Shown here: positions 36,761-48,813 of the stretch, piece after piece | Layout: each line of letters begins with the position of its first letter | Position numbering within the stretch: the first letter of the stretch is position 1 | Assembly: GCA_024138025.1 (NCBI GenBank) | Contig: JAMXBD010000171.1 | Span: 1,178,001 to 1,242,000, forward strand | Length of the DNA stretch: 64,000 nt | Reading direction: 5' to 3' | Source of the DNA: Combretum micranthum | Lineage: Eukaryota > Streptophyta > Magnoliopsida > Myrtales > Combretaceae | Position numbers and translations under genes: made by a program | Notes under the pieces: model-generated | Told to the model about the DNA's origin: nothing | Database searches by the model: none | What the model saw: the letters and a program-made list of their open reading frames with translations, nothing else

Positions 36761-37750
36761 CAGGGGCGAACATAGAATTATACAACTAGAGGGTCGGACC
36801 TTAATTAAGTTAATTTAAAAATTATTTATTAATATTCACTTTCTATTATAATTATATTACATATTATATATTTATAAGGATTTTATAATGATTTCGATGT
36901 GGTTTTTTTAAAACTTCATGAAAAAAAAAGTATTCAAACAATAATTAAGAATGTTTAGTTCATTTCATAAGAGATGATATATATGTCACTTGAAAATTAA
37001 TTATTAATAAAGAATATAGAGTTAATATCCTTATGAATTTTACATTTAATAAAAATAAATCATAAAATATATTTAGATAAGATTTTTATTTAATACTTTG
37101 TGTTCATTTTTCTAGCATTACATGTAGAAAAAAATAATGTTACTAAATCAAATTATATAATTAATGTGCAATGTGATTGCTTTTAGCACCAGTAGATCAT
37201 AAAATATATATAGATAAGATAGTTATTTAATAATTTATATATTTAAATAACATTAATTAAAGAAAAAAAGTACTAAATTAAATTATATGATTAGTGTGCA
37301 ATAATATTCAATTGTAATACATATAATAATAGTTATTATCTTGTGGTATACTTTGAATATAAAATAGTTATTAATAAGAATTTATTTAGTTTGATAATTT
37401 TATGATGAAAGAATTTAATATTATTAGTTGTTGTGAAAGAAAAAGTTAAAAAGGAACACACACACGCATCCACACACGCATGCGTATATATATAGAGAGA
37501 GAATAGGTAATGTAAGAGAGAAAAGTAGCTAGTGTAGTAAATGCATGTTGAAAAAAGTAAAAAAAGTATGGGATTTAAACCCATGACATCACAGATATAA
37601 AAGTAGATACTTAATTATTACACCACACTTAGTTTTAAGTTATAATTTTCTCTTTATAATATACATATAACATATATTTTTCTTTATAAAAAACCTTTAA
37701 AAATTAATTTTTCTTGAGTCTAGGCCCTCGTTGGCCCCCTAAATCCACCT
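36761..37750. mobile_element. Non-autonomous DNA transposon, 990 bp
   Basis: The left end is CAGGGGCGAACATAG; the right end GGCCCCCTAAATCCACCT reads AGGTGGATTTAGGGGGCC in inverse. Both derive from an AGGGGCGGA-type terminus seen in many plant elements. Flanks TAGGTCTAGAT (36750-36760) and TAGGTTTGGAT (37751-37761) match at 9 of 11. The interior is AT-rich, with a tRNA-like segment on the minus strand near 37570-37640. The 9-11 bp duplication would suit a Mutator-type or retroposed element. Confidence 0.6.
37568..37640 (-). repeat. tRNA-like (SINE-type) segment inside the 990-bp element
   Basis: The minus strand reads GTGTGGTGTAATAATTAAG then, about 25 bp later, GGGTTTAAATCCC, in the order and rough spacing of pol III A and B boxes. 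A similar minus-strand segment occurs near 54838-54905. Confidence 0.35.
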
Positions 37751-37849
37751 TAGGTTTGGATATACAATCCTACTTAGTTTTAGATATACTTGATGTTAAG
37801 CCAAGGGTTTAAGTGTTTAGAAAGATCATTAAAAAGGTAAAAACAAGAT

Positions 37850-38090
37850 TATGACATCACTTTATTGATTGCGCCTGTGATGGGGGAAGTGATACACTCT
37901 AAAGAATAAGAATACGTTGTCACCTCCCATGTCAGGTGTTGTGATGAGGAGAGTGACAGCCATCACCCATTTTATCACGTGCCTGTGACTAGTAATCACA
38001 GGCTTCATGGCCAGGGATAGTCAAAAACATCTTACACCAGAGGAGATCACGACCCATGTCACGACTGTGACTCTTTCTTATACCTCCCCC
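37850..38090. repeat. Cryptic repeat of GTCACGGCC-like palindromic words
   Basis: Unusually GC-rich for this window, built from variants such as CACGTGCCTGTGAC, TCACGACCCATGTCACGAC and GTGACAGCCATCAC. The same word family forms clusters at about 51170-51300 and 56510-57280. No coding potential is evident. Confidence 0.5.
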
Positions 38091-38734
38091 TTCCCGCTTT
38101 AAAACACAAAAAATCTCCCAAAATATATTATTCATCGATCCTTAATTGGGTAAAACTCTAAAATCATATTTAACAGCATATATTTACTTTTCTAATCAAA
38201 TATACTTGAAATTAATTGATTGTTCTCTTCTTCTTTCACAATCAACAACCTATCACACAAACGACTTCTATTTTAATTACTATCGATCCACATATTCTGT
38301 TCTTTAAATCTATGAATTAATATTTAACAATCCTTACTGTAAAACCAACAAGAAAGTTTTATGCTTGTGTTGTTTTCCCTTAGAACACAATCATCTTTAA
38401 CACCAAAAAAGCACAATCAGAGATGTAGTTCTCTTTTGATTATCATAGGAAAGGATAAAGGAACAACTTACCTTGATCTCTTAATCTTTGAATGTTTCTT
38501 CAGTGGAGATACTTTTAAGAAGGGAAATCTAAGGTTTGGAGTTTTGAGAAATTGCTAAGGAATAGGAAAGACATCGGTTTAAGTGGGAAGGTTTTATTAA
38601 TGTAAATACTCAATTATGAGTGACAAAATTGTCTATATTTTAAATTGGTGAAATTACACTCTTGGCTTTTCTTTATGATATATTTTATTTTATATTACAA
38701 TCTAATTGGTGGAGATATAATTAAGACATCAAAT

Positions 38735-39123
38735 AAACATTCATTTATGTTACAAAGATTAATATATGTTGTCTTTGTTTGAGTGTATCCATCCTATCTC
38801 AGTTAACACTAATCAAACATCTAGCAGTTTTTATAATTGATACTCATTTAAGTTGTTTCATTTGTTTACAAATTATATTATAATTGATGGGGACGAAATT
38901 AGGACACCAATTTTAGAAAGTAAACATTCATTTATGTAGCAAAGATTAATATATGTTGTCTTTGTTTGAGCGTATGCATCCTATCTCAGTTAACCGTAAT
39001 CAAACATCTAGCAGTTTTTATAATTGATACTCATTTAAGTTGTTTCATTTGTTTATATATTATATTATAATTGATGGGGACGCAATTAGGACACCAATTT
39101 TAGAAAGTAAACATTCATTTATG
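38735..39123. repeat. Tandem repeat, 187-bp unit, 2.1 copies
   Basis: AAACATTCATTTATG recurs at 38735, 38922 and 39109 with exact 187-bp spacing, and the two full units differ at few positions. The third unit breaks off after about 15 bp. Confidence 0.85.
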
Positions 39124-42100
39124 GGATTGATCAAGCATCTAGTAGTTTTAATAATCAAATTATCTTGTCTAATATTCTCTATCCTCATCTAAGTTAAAAA
39201 GTTTGCATTTTTTATACTTTCTTCTTCGTGTAAAGTGCTTTTTTTTTTTTTTTCCACCAGAACTTCTTCACATAAAGTTTAAGGTTACTAGTGGATGTTG
39301 AATCTGAAAAATATAATCTTACTCTCAAAATTTATACAACTTGTATATAATAGTGAGTAGGGTCGATCCACAAATATTAGTTAAATCTATTTCTATTCAG
39401 AGATTTAGAGGAGGAAGAGAAGAAAGGGGGTTTTGTGAAATTTAAAGAAAACTAATTATATCTAATTAATTAAATTACAAAGTGTGAATTAGAATAAAAA
39501 AATTCCTAACCAAAGGTATTACTACAACTTAGTTCACCGAATTGATCATTGATGTTAGATAAATTGATTATGACTATTAACAAGTTCTAACAACCTATCT
39601 CTCCTTACTTGATCAATAACCAAAACAAGCTCTTTGATTATACCCCTTTTTGATTAGACAACCCTAAACAAGTTCTTGGGATTTAATTTATCAAAAGCCT
39701 AAAAAACAAGACAGACAATCAATTTTGATCAATAAATCAAATGCTTGACCTATTTAGATTAGATTATATATCATCATAACACAATCAATCATCCAATTCA
39801 TAATCAATCATGTCATTGTGTCACAAATATTAGAACAATCGTAATTTTGATATTCTAATTAAGAGATTATCACCTTGCTAATTGAACAAACGGATCCAAA
39901 TTTTGCATCAATCAATCAAGATATTGAAAATAAAATGATCTGAGGATATATAAATACCTAAAACAAGAATGGAAACAAGATAAATCAATTCAATCTCACA
40001 ATTCTTGAAGAACCAAATCTTATAACAGTTCTTTGGCTAGAAAGAAGAACTTAGCCACTCATTCTAATACAAATCTCTCTCTATATTCTAAGGTTTTCTT
40101 CTGTCTATGGAATGAATTTTATCAAATCTGGTCGCAACATTTTATAAAACAAATCTTGGAATTTCAAAAGCCACAACGTACGCCAGCAGTTACCCAATGT
40201 ACGACGGTGGTAGAATATCGGCATTGAATGTTAAACCCAGATACATTGGTAGCATTCAATCATAACAAAGACAACTTTGAGGCAACTTTAAAGATTTGCT
40301 TATTGTGCATAGCCTACATCGGTCGAATGCCAGTGGCGTTGATTCTCTAGGAGCCGGCATATATTCTAAAATTTCGAACACTAGTGAAACATAAAATGAA
40401 CACTAGCAGCGTTGTTGAAGTTGTTAAAGTTTTAGCTTATGTACATGGTCTGCACCACCTATACGCTAGTGGCGTAGAATCCTGGTTTGCTGGCGTTTGT
40501 TCTGAAAATTAACGTTAATTTTTTTTTTCAAAGCCTACAATGTTCTTTATTCCTAAGCCAGTGTTCGATGTTCTATATTGCGAGTCGCCTACTCTGCATT
40601 AAAGGCTGGTGGTGTAGAATGTTATTTTGCCGGTGCTGTGTTCTAATGTAGAAAATATAAGCTGTCTTGATCCAGTTTGGTCTATGTTTGATTTTCCTTT
40701 GTTCCCAAGCTTGCATATAACTTCTTCAATTGCTTATATATGATTCCAAGACCTGAAATAACACATTCAACATAGTTAAGTACCAATTCTTATTAATTTC
40801 TATAAAATCCATTACAAATTAACATGATTTATTCAGTGAAAGATTAAGTATAATTCGTCTTAACAGTTACTTCTTTTCATATATCATGTTCTAAATGTTC
40901 CTAATTTTCTATCATTTTTCTTTTCTTTTTCCTTTTTTTTTTTGTTTTTCTACCTTTTCAATTATTTATATTCTTATCCAGAATTCACCATGGCTTAGGA
41001 CCAAACTAGTTTGCCGACAAATTGGTCCAGAATTAGGACCCTCATATGCTGGCAAATTCAAATTTGGTTAGGACCTACTGGATAATAATTTAAAAAGTAA
41101 AAAACAAGAAAAAAACAAAGAAAGGTACAAAAATTATCATTTAATATGTAAATACAGTAAATTACATCAAAAGATATCAAAATTTGAGAGTGAGTTCATT
41201 TAAAGTATCAACGTTTTAAGTAGTTCAAAAAAGAAATTAACATTTGGAGAAAATTTCATTTAAGATGTCAACGTTTTAAGTAGTTAAAAAAAGGTATAAG
41301 CGTTTTGCAAAATGATTCAAATCAGGTATTAATATTTGACCATTACTAAAAGTTTAGAAAACTTAATTAAAAATAAATCGAAATGTTGATACCTTAAATA
41401 AACTTTGCAAAACGTTAATACCTCTTTTTAATCACTTACAACGTTGATACCTTAAATGAATTTATCCTTAAATGTTAATACTTTTTGGTTTAATTTATCC
41501 AAATATTATGTAATTTTCGATTTTTGTGTTTAATATATGTTGTTACTGACAATAAGAAAAGAAATGGTACATATGTTTGGTTTGATTTATATAGACTCTT
41601 ACCAAAAGTAAAATCTCATTCCATAACAATGTGCCAGTAATCCTTTTAATCTTTAGGGTAGGTTTGGTTCGTATCAATTTATGAGACTTGATTATACAAA
41701 ATCCTGTCTCTTATTTGATTGTTATCATGGGCTTTGAAATTGATCAACATACTTAAGATTACTAGACAAATTTGAATAAAAAAATATTATATAGAGGATG
41801 AGATAAATCATCTTTTCACTAGACAACTCACATATTTTATAATATTATTGTTTGTACTTGTGTATATCAAATAACAGATTGTACAAAAAATTTTGTTCAA
41901 TATTGTGCATATCAACACAACACTAGTAAATTGTACTATCCAATATTTCTTACCGCAGTGTCTGGTTTCGCTTATCTTGTTTAGTTCTTGTAATAAATAG
42001 GTTCCTTAGAGTATCTTTTATAGTTCAATATTACTAACATTACTACAACTAAAATTGGATATCTTTGTGTATAAATAAATACATATTCTTAATAATTTTT

Positions 42101-43375
42101 TAGCACTAAACTACTTCTAAGCCCATATTAAAGTATAATATACATCTTTTGTTAAATTGAAATTTATTTATTTTGAATTTTTTTAAATTAATCTAAATGG
42201 AAAACTTTTGATGCCATGAGTCTTGGGTCTAGACCCACCCCATCGATCTGAAGCCATGGGTCTGAACCTAGGTTCACAAATTTAGACTAGAGACCTATGG
42301 GTATGGATTGAGACATATCCTAACTCGTGGTGATGTTTGTTGTCATTATTAATTAATATATATTTATATTAAATAAATTATTAAAACAAATATGATGCTG
42401 CCACAAGTTAAATATAATGAAAAAGTTTATGATATTCTCCATGTTGAGGATTCAAATAAATGGAAAGAAGAAATCTGACTCGAATAATAAAAAAAAAATT
42501 CAAATATAGGGATTTGAAAATGCACTTTTCTTTCCTTACATTTTTCAATCTATTTTAAAAGTAAATCGAGAAGAAGCTCACTTATCGCTTTCAATTTAGG
42601 CCGAGTTTTTAAGTTTCGATTCAAGTTCCAAACTCTAACTTAATATATGCCATTTCCATAACTTGATTTGGTTTTACCTCTATATACCAATCACCACACC
42701 ATCACCATGTCACACATTTTCCGCCGCCATAGCACCACCGACGACCACTACCACCACCATCAAAGTGTGTGAGACAGTGATGGCTACGCACCATACAAAT
42801 CTAGGTACTATAACACTCCCCACTAAGAACATTCTTAACTCCCATTCACTTCATCAAGAAATTTGCAATCTAGAAAATGGATGAACTAGTAAAAACAACA
42901 CGATCTTCCCAGAATCAATATCACCAAACCAGTTGACCTGGAGTGTACTGCCTCTACCATCGCTGAAATGGCTCCTCTCAAGAAAATCCTTGATCTGCTA
43001 CCCGTCCATCATGCCTTCACATCAAATCCAAGCAAAGGATTGATCTTTTACACCTCACCCGCTTTTTTCACAATTATTTGTGAATTCTTTCAAATCAATA
43101 GCATTCACATTCTAGCAAAATCATCAATCAAATAAACCAAAAATTCTCAGCAAAGTAAGATTCTAATATGCAACTGCATATTATGAAACTGGACACACAT
43201 TGTCCCATATCATAATCCTTAATCACCTTGAATTACATTATTTTACAAAAGCTTCTCCACACAGTATCTTGTACATATTACTAACAAAATCAGGAGGGCG
43301 TTGACGGGTTATAACTGAGAAGATCCTACTTTAAGCCATGATAGACAGGATACTACTTCCAGCAAGGTGAAAATA
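39124..43375. other. Intergenic, repeat-derived, no gene seen
   Basis: 39340-39420 has GTGAGTAGGGTCGATCCAC, wording common in plant LTR-element internal regions. 40190-40670 is a degenerate tandem array. 41100-41480 repeats 'taccttaaatga' and 'aacgttaata' words in both orientations. From about 42990 the sequence is the 3' flank of cyclase copy C, shared with copy A. Confidence 0.45.
40190..40670. repeat. Degenerate tandem repeat, about 125-141 bp period
   Basis: Four related cores, each like CTGGTGGYGTAGAAT followed 15-20 bp later by a GCCGGCR or TGCTGGCG word and TTCT, lie at about 40205, 40332, 40468 and 40609. The units are strongly diverged elsewhere. The cores are markedly more GC-rich than the linkers. 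Confidence 0.5.
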
Positions 43376-46300
43376 TTATTTTGTAAGGATGCATCGCGTA
43401 GGCGACCCTTCTGATCCAAGCAATCTTAGAGGCAAGCAATTGACTGTGTATAGGCCTGCTGGAACTCCATCAAGTTTTAAGCCTTCTACAAGAATAATTT
43501 CCTGACATATTTTTGGTGATGTAAGTATACGAGCTTAGAGAAAAGTGCAAGCAAATGCCAATGACAAATAATGGAAGTTAAAAATACTGTCATGTTGCTA
43601 AGTGACATGTAAATTAAGAACGACGGCAGCAGCATTTGTCATGGAAACATATGATAAGAATATCTCTCCACCATAAAAAAAAGGGGAGATTATGAAGAAA
43701 AAGGTGGTGGAAATTTTCCTCACCCTGCTTCTAAGGAAGACGAGATGACTTGGAGCCAGATGAACATATGCGGCAACAGACAAGTAATCGGTTCCTGCAC
43801 ATTACCACAAGATGGATGCATCAGTCACCAATAACACCAATCAGAAATGCGAGTCATCCACACGGTTCCATTACGGTGTTCTCGTCTAGTAATTGAAAAT
43901 GAGTGTAGGAAATGACAAGGAAAAAACATGTGAGAGCTGCCCTCAGTTCATATAATTTCAGTGGGTAGGATTGACACTATGCAAAATAATGGGAAAAGAA
44001 TGCTTTGAGACACTAGTTTTCAAGACATAAATATTTTTTAAAATATTAAGTTCATGTAATGCATTTTTCCGGCGATACACGGGCGAGTTACCTCGCCAGG
44101 CCATGAAAAGAGGAGAGGTGGAAAGAAAAAGTAGCAAAACAATAATGCATATTCTTTTTGCTTTCCTCTAGCGCTCTTTGCAAAGGTAAAACCCAACATG
44201 TTCTACCAAATAAATATGATGCAATATATTAACTTTTTGTTCATGTCTGAAGCAGATTCAATATGAACAAGTTCAAGGATTTGTTTAGTTGAGATATATG
44301 AAGCACTATATTAACTTTTTCCTTGATATCTGAGGCAGATTGAATAAACAAATGCACACAAGATCAAGGATTTTCCCTGGATTTAATTGAGACTGCATTA
44401 TAAGAAAGAAAACAGACATCTATAAGCAGCATCAGTGGTCAGGTGGATGATATCCATTATAAACTCTAAAAAATAACAAGTAAGTTTCAAACACCAGGGA
44501 TCCCTTTATTACCAACAAGTTTGATGTCCGTGTTGTCTACCAACCATTGTGCTCCATCTTCCATGAATCCCACATAACTTGAATCAAATTCCTCCTTGTA
44601 CATAAGGCCCCTAATCATGGGAAAAATTAGTTATTTAGATGAAACTTTTCCTGTTGTGCTGTAATGTAACAAATTCCTGAAACCTTTTCCAATAGAAACA
44701 GTTTCATAGAATCTATAATCTTAAGCACACTGGATTTCAGTAATATAAATCACCTGTCGGTATTTAAAGTCCGGAAAAGCACCCGCTTTACTCCTTTAGA
44801 AACATCTAATGACTTCATAACTTGCTGGGGGACTGCCAGGCGAAGCATAAGTTAGTGCATAAATAGCAACACCCTAAGTTACATTTGATCAAATCTAAAA
44901 AGATCTCAATAACGATTCCAATATGGCTTAACATTGGAAGCAATTGATAAATCTCATAAACAATGATCTTACAGTTGAAACACAAAGTTAATGATTGTTC
45001 TGAGAACTAAATTAGCCTCTCACAGATGATAAACAATTTTTACCAAAATCCTAAAGCAATAGGAGATAAACAATCATGCCTGAGGCATAAAAATGCTTTT
45101 GATCTAATAAAACAGAACGTGAGACAGAGTAAAATCAACAAATTGATCTTTGATTTGCCATTATAGCTTAATTTCAAGTCCTGATTAAAAACACAAGGGA
45201 ATAAAAAGCATCAGGAAACACAGATAAGGAACCAGAACGAGTAACCCAGCTGTAATGTTGCTGTCTCTCGGAACATCAACCAATAGAGCCGGACCTAAGC
45301 CAATCAGAAACGGCACGGATATAGTACTGATTAGAGGCAATTTGATCAAGCAAAGTGCATAGACAGAGCAAAAGCAATCATCAATGGCTACATAACTCCA
45401 CATTTTTCTCATTTCACAATATGTCTTTTTTCCCCCCATGTTTCTAAAAATACAAATATCAAAAGATCTATGCAACTCATCAAACTTACCATGTGAAGGT
45501 GCTTAAGAAAATTAATAGGATCAAGAACAAATTGTCATGAAATAAAGTAAATACCACAGATCTTCATCTGCTTAGATTTCGAACTATGCCAGATGAATAT
45601 ATTAAAGAGATTCAGTTCTTTATTTTCAATGAACACCAGCAAGATGCATGTTTAAGAACTGATAGTGCTATTTGTACCATTTAGAAGCCATAAAGCCGTA
45701 GGACTAACCAAATTAACAAGTGCATGAGAATCATTAAGAACCCTTATACCTATACGTGTAGAAATTCATGAGATGCATATATCTCCCAAAATTCTTTAAA
45801 TATTTGAACAAGATTGCAAAACAAAAGAAGTAGCAGTGATGTTTTTCCTTAGCCGACCATAAACCAACAAGAAAGACAAACACAGGGATCTAAAATCATT
45901 CGAAGCCCCTGATCCAATATGAAAAAATCAAATGAAGCAAAAACTATGCATCCGCTGTATGCCAGTTTCTCCATTGAAGCACATGTCTAAGCCGTTTTAT
46001 CTATTTACATGATAACAACTTGAGTAGAGCCTCTCATATATGTATACAGTCCAGTAAAATACTGTAAGGCATGCACATCAATATTTGTGTATAGCTTATC
46101 TATCAAATCTGTGTCAAGCACATGTGGGGTAATGAGTCAAGTCCAAAGGATATAGTGCTAAACTTAAAGCTCGATTCATTAGTTTAGAGTTCAAGTTCAA
46201 CTTGAAATAGCACCCCATGGGTTTAGGCTTGATTGATAAGTTCATATATACTTATTTATTTGGAGCAAAATTATTATTAATTTTTTTTATTCTAATTAGA

Positions 46301-46903
46301 TTAAGTATGAAATACTCGAGCTTGAGCTTACTAACAAAACAGTGAAGCCAAATATAATTAACCCCAACCTATTCTACCCAAGCTTGCTACTAAAGCTCAC
46401 TCATGAATAGGTTGGATTCATTAAGCTGAACAAAGAGTCGTGGACTTTTATATAATTTACTTACTACAACGTATGGTTGATGAAAACATGACGTGACAAA
46501 CTTTGTACTGCTCTTACCATTAAGAACACCCAAGTCAAGCGTATCAACATCGTACCCAGCATCGAAATACTGATCATAAAAATGGCCAGGAGAATCTACA
46601 TGAGTACCGGTATGAACACCAATCTTCATCGCCGACACATTAGCAAGAGACCCGTTTTTCATACTAGCTGTAAGCCAAACAAACTTACCAATCCCATCTT
46701 TTGAATTCCATTTAGGCATTTCCATTTTCATCCTATGACTGATGTCAATGATTCGACCATCGTCGTACGTTTCTCGTCGAACGGGTTTGGGGATGGGGAG
46801 GTCCAAAGGGTCGACTGCTTTGACTGGTGGGTACGCGGTGTCACCGGAGGTGGTGGTGTGAAAGGAGGAGGATAAGTGACGTAATGAGTGCGAGCTTAAT
46901 CAT
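43376..46903 (-). pseudogene. Cyclase family gene copy C (six exons, probably non-functional)
   Basis: Exons 46806(or 46903)-46518, 45294-45250, 44832-44754, 44610-44513, 43794-43724, 43501-43376, the same layout as copies A and D. The metal motif HTGTHVDSPGHF is intact, and exons 2-6 stay open to CILTK and a TAA. Two defects stand out. The exon 2 donor reads ACAG|CTGGGTT where D has ACAG|GTAGGTT. The start used in D (ATG at 46903) is out of frame with the domain after a 1-nt shift and ends at a TGA (46843-46841) after 20 codons. An internal ATG at 46806 would give 235 aa with no signal peptide. Exon 3 has two extra codons. A leaky, cytosolic product cannot be excluded if a cryptic donor were used, but the nearest one shifts the frame. 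Confidence 0.75.
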
Positions 46904-47689
46904 GTTGAAGAGTGAAGAGTGAGCTTAAGAAATGAAAGTCCACCTATTGAATACTCTTCCTCGGGTTTTGGATTTTATTGCATTGGGACGTGAAATGGAA
47001 AGGGTTGGCAAGATTTAAGGAAAGAAAGTCCAAAACACATGGCCGGCTTTTGGATTCTATAAGGATAACGTTTCCATATCATGGGACATTTATATTTGAC
47101 TTGTTCAATGTTGATGTCTAATTAAATATATTATATTTAATTAAAAATCTGGTGATGAAAGAAAACTAGATATCCTTCTCACCACGGGACTATCTACTAG
47201 AGATAAATGAACATGTCTAAAGGAGTGTTCATACGTAACCCTTATCCTTATCTGTATTTATGTTATTTAAGTAAAAGGGAGTGTTGAATGTTTACAAATA
47301 TCATTAGTCTCATTTTTCCATGATGGTCGGAAATATTGAAAAAACACTGTCGCGCTACTAAATTTTACCTTGTTCTCCCTCTCATACACTTATCTCTTGA
47401 TCATCATTATAAGAGTCATTTTCCTAGGTTACATGTAACATGATAGTCACAAAGCACACACGTGATCACTATAATCGAATCCTTACACCTGCAAACTATC
47501 TATGGTTTCATGTCTATAGTTTAAGTAAATCATTTAGATCCACTATAAATAAGCTAAAATTTAGTTAAGATCCTAAACTTCAAGTGACTTATTTAATTAT
47601 GCATTTATATGCAAATCCTAGTTGGACTTAAAATGACTTATTTATAATATAAAGGGCTTGATTGAAATTTTAGCATTAGCTTAGTAAAA
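46904..47689. other. 5' flank of cyclase copy C
   Basis: AT-rich, no gene seen. No clear TATA box within 100 bp of the old start codon. Confidence 0.4.
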
Positions 47690-48640
47690 TTAATTAAAAC
47701 GTAGAGGTCTTCTAGCAAATTTTTTCCACTTAAAATATAAAAAAAAAATAATAATAAGCTTTTAGGAATACATATGTGACATGTTTGGACTTTGCTATAG
47801 CATCCATACTTTGGATGCATTATGATCTCATGTCCTTTTAGTTGTTATTGCATTTGTAGAGTGGGTACAACATGTTTGATTCTAGATATAGGTGTAGGTC
47901 AAGTCTGACTCGTGACCTATCATGAACCATTAGTGATGGGTCAGACCCTCGGCCTGGTCTGGTCTTACAAGTCATGACCCGTTGTGCAACCTAGCAAGTA
48001 GGTGGGCCAACCCCACTGATCTACCAACTAGGCGATCAAACGGGTCACATTTATTTAAAAAAAATAAAGAAAATTAAAAAAATAAAAAAGTCATAGGTCA
48101 ATGGCCTTGACCTAGCTCGTGACCTACCGGATCAATCCGATCCAAATCAATCGTTCTCATGTCAGGCTAGTTTCGGACCAATGCAACCCTTACCTATGAA
48201 CCAACTGGTCTAGACTAATTCTGAGCTAGGTTGATCTGCACCTATGTCTCCATGATCTAACAGTATGATAATTTTTAAGGACAATCTCTCATATGATGAC
48301 TTAATTCGTGTCACCAATCAAGTTTATAAAACAGATTATAATTAAAGGAAAAAACAAAACAAAGAAAGAAAGACGTCTTCTAACAACTTTTCCAGTTAAA
48401 TTATAAAAAGTAATAATAAGGTTTTTTGGATACATATGTTTGTACATTGTTAAGGCAATGATACTGTGGATGCATCATGATATTATTATAAAGATGTGTC
48501 ATGTCTTTTTAATTTTTATTAATAATTTACTTATGATTATGGTATATTTGTAAAATGGGTACAACATCCATGATTCAACAGTATAATAATCCTTAAGGAT
48601 AAATTCTCATATGATGATTTGATTCGTCTCTTGTTATTCA
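47690..48640. repeat. Local duplication, one copy occupied and one empty for a MITE
   Basis: About 47690-48330 and 48370-48640 are diverged direct copies. Shared landmarks are AATAATAATAAG, GGATGCAT, TGGGTACAACAT and CTCATATGATGA. The first carries the MITE at 47885-48252; the second runs straight through the insertion point (TGATTCAA at 48571). Confidence 0.7.
47885..48252. mobile_element. hAT-type MITE, 368 bp (copy between cyclase C and D)
   Basis: The left end GATATAGGTGTAGGTCAA and the right end TTGATCTGCACCTATGTC form an inverted repeat matching at 15 of 18. Target copies are TGATTCTA (47877-47884) and TGATCTAA (48253-48260); the empty paralogous site reads TGATTCAA. Same family as 34719-35052. 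Confidence 0.72.
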
Positions 48641-48813
48641 TATATCATGAAAAATAATAATGAGCCTTCCTGTATACATCTGTTTGTAATTTATTGCCTT
48701 AAATTATAGTATTTTGAAAAAGCTTCTCCATGCTCTCCTCAACCATTTCCCCTTATTACCAACAAAAGATCATGCATTAAGCCCTGGATAATACTTCCAG
48801 CAAGGTGCAAATA

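Noticed and set aside
41648..41880. MITE-like start TTTAGGGTAGGTTTGGTTCG
   Set aside because: No matching inverted end or target duplication could be found downstream.
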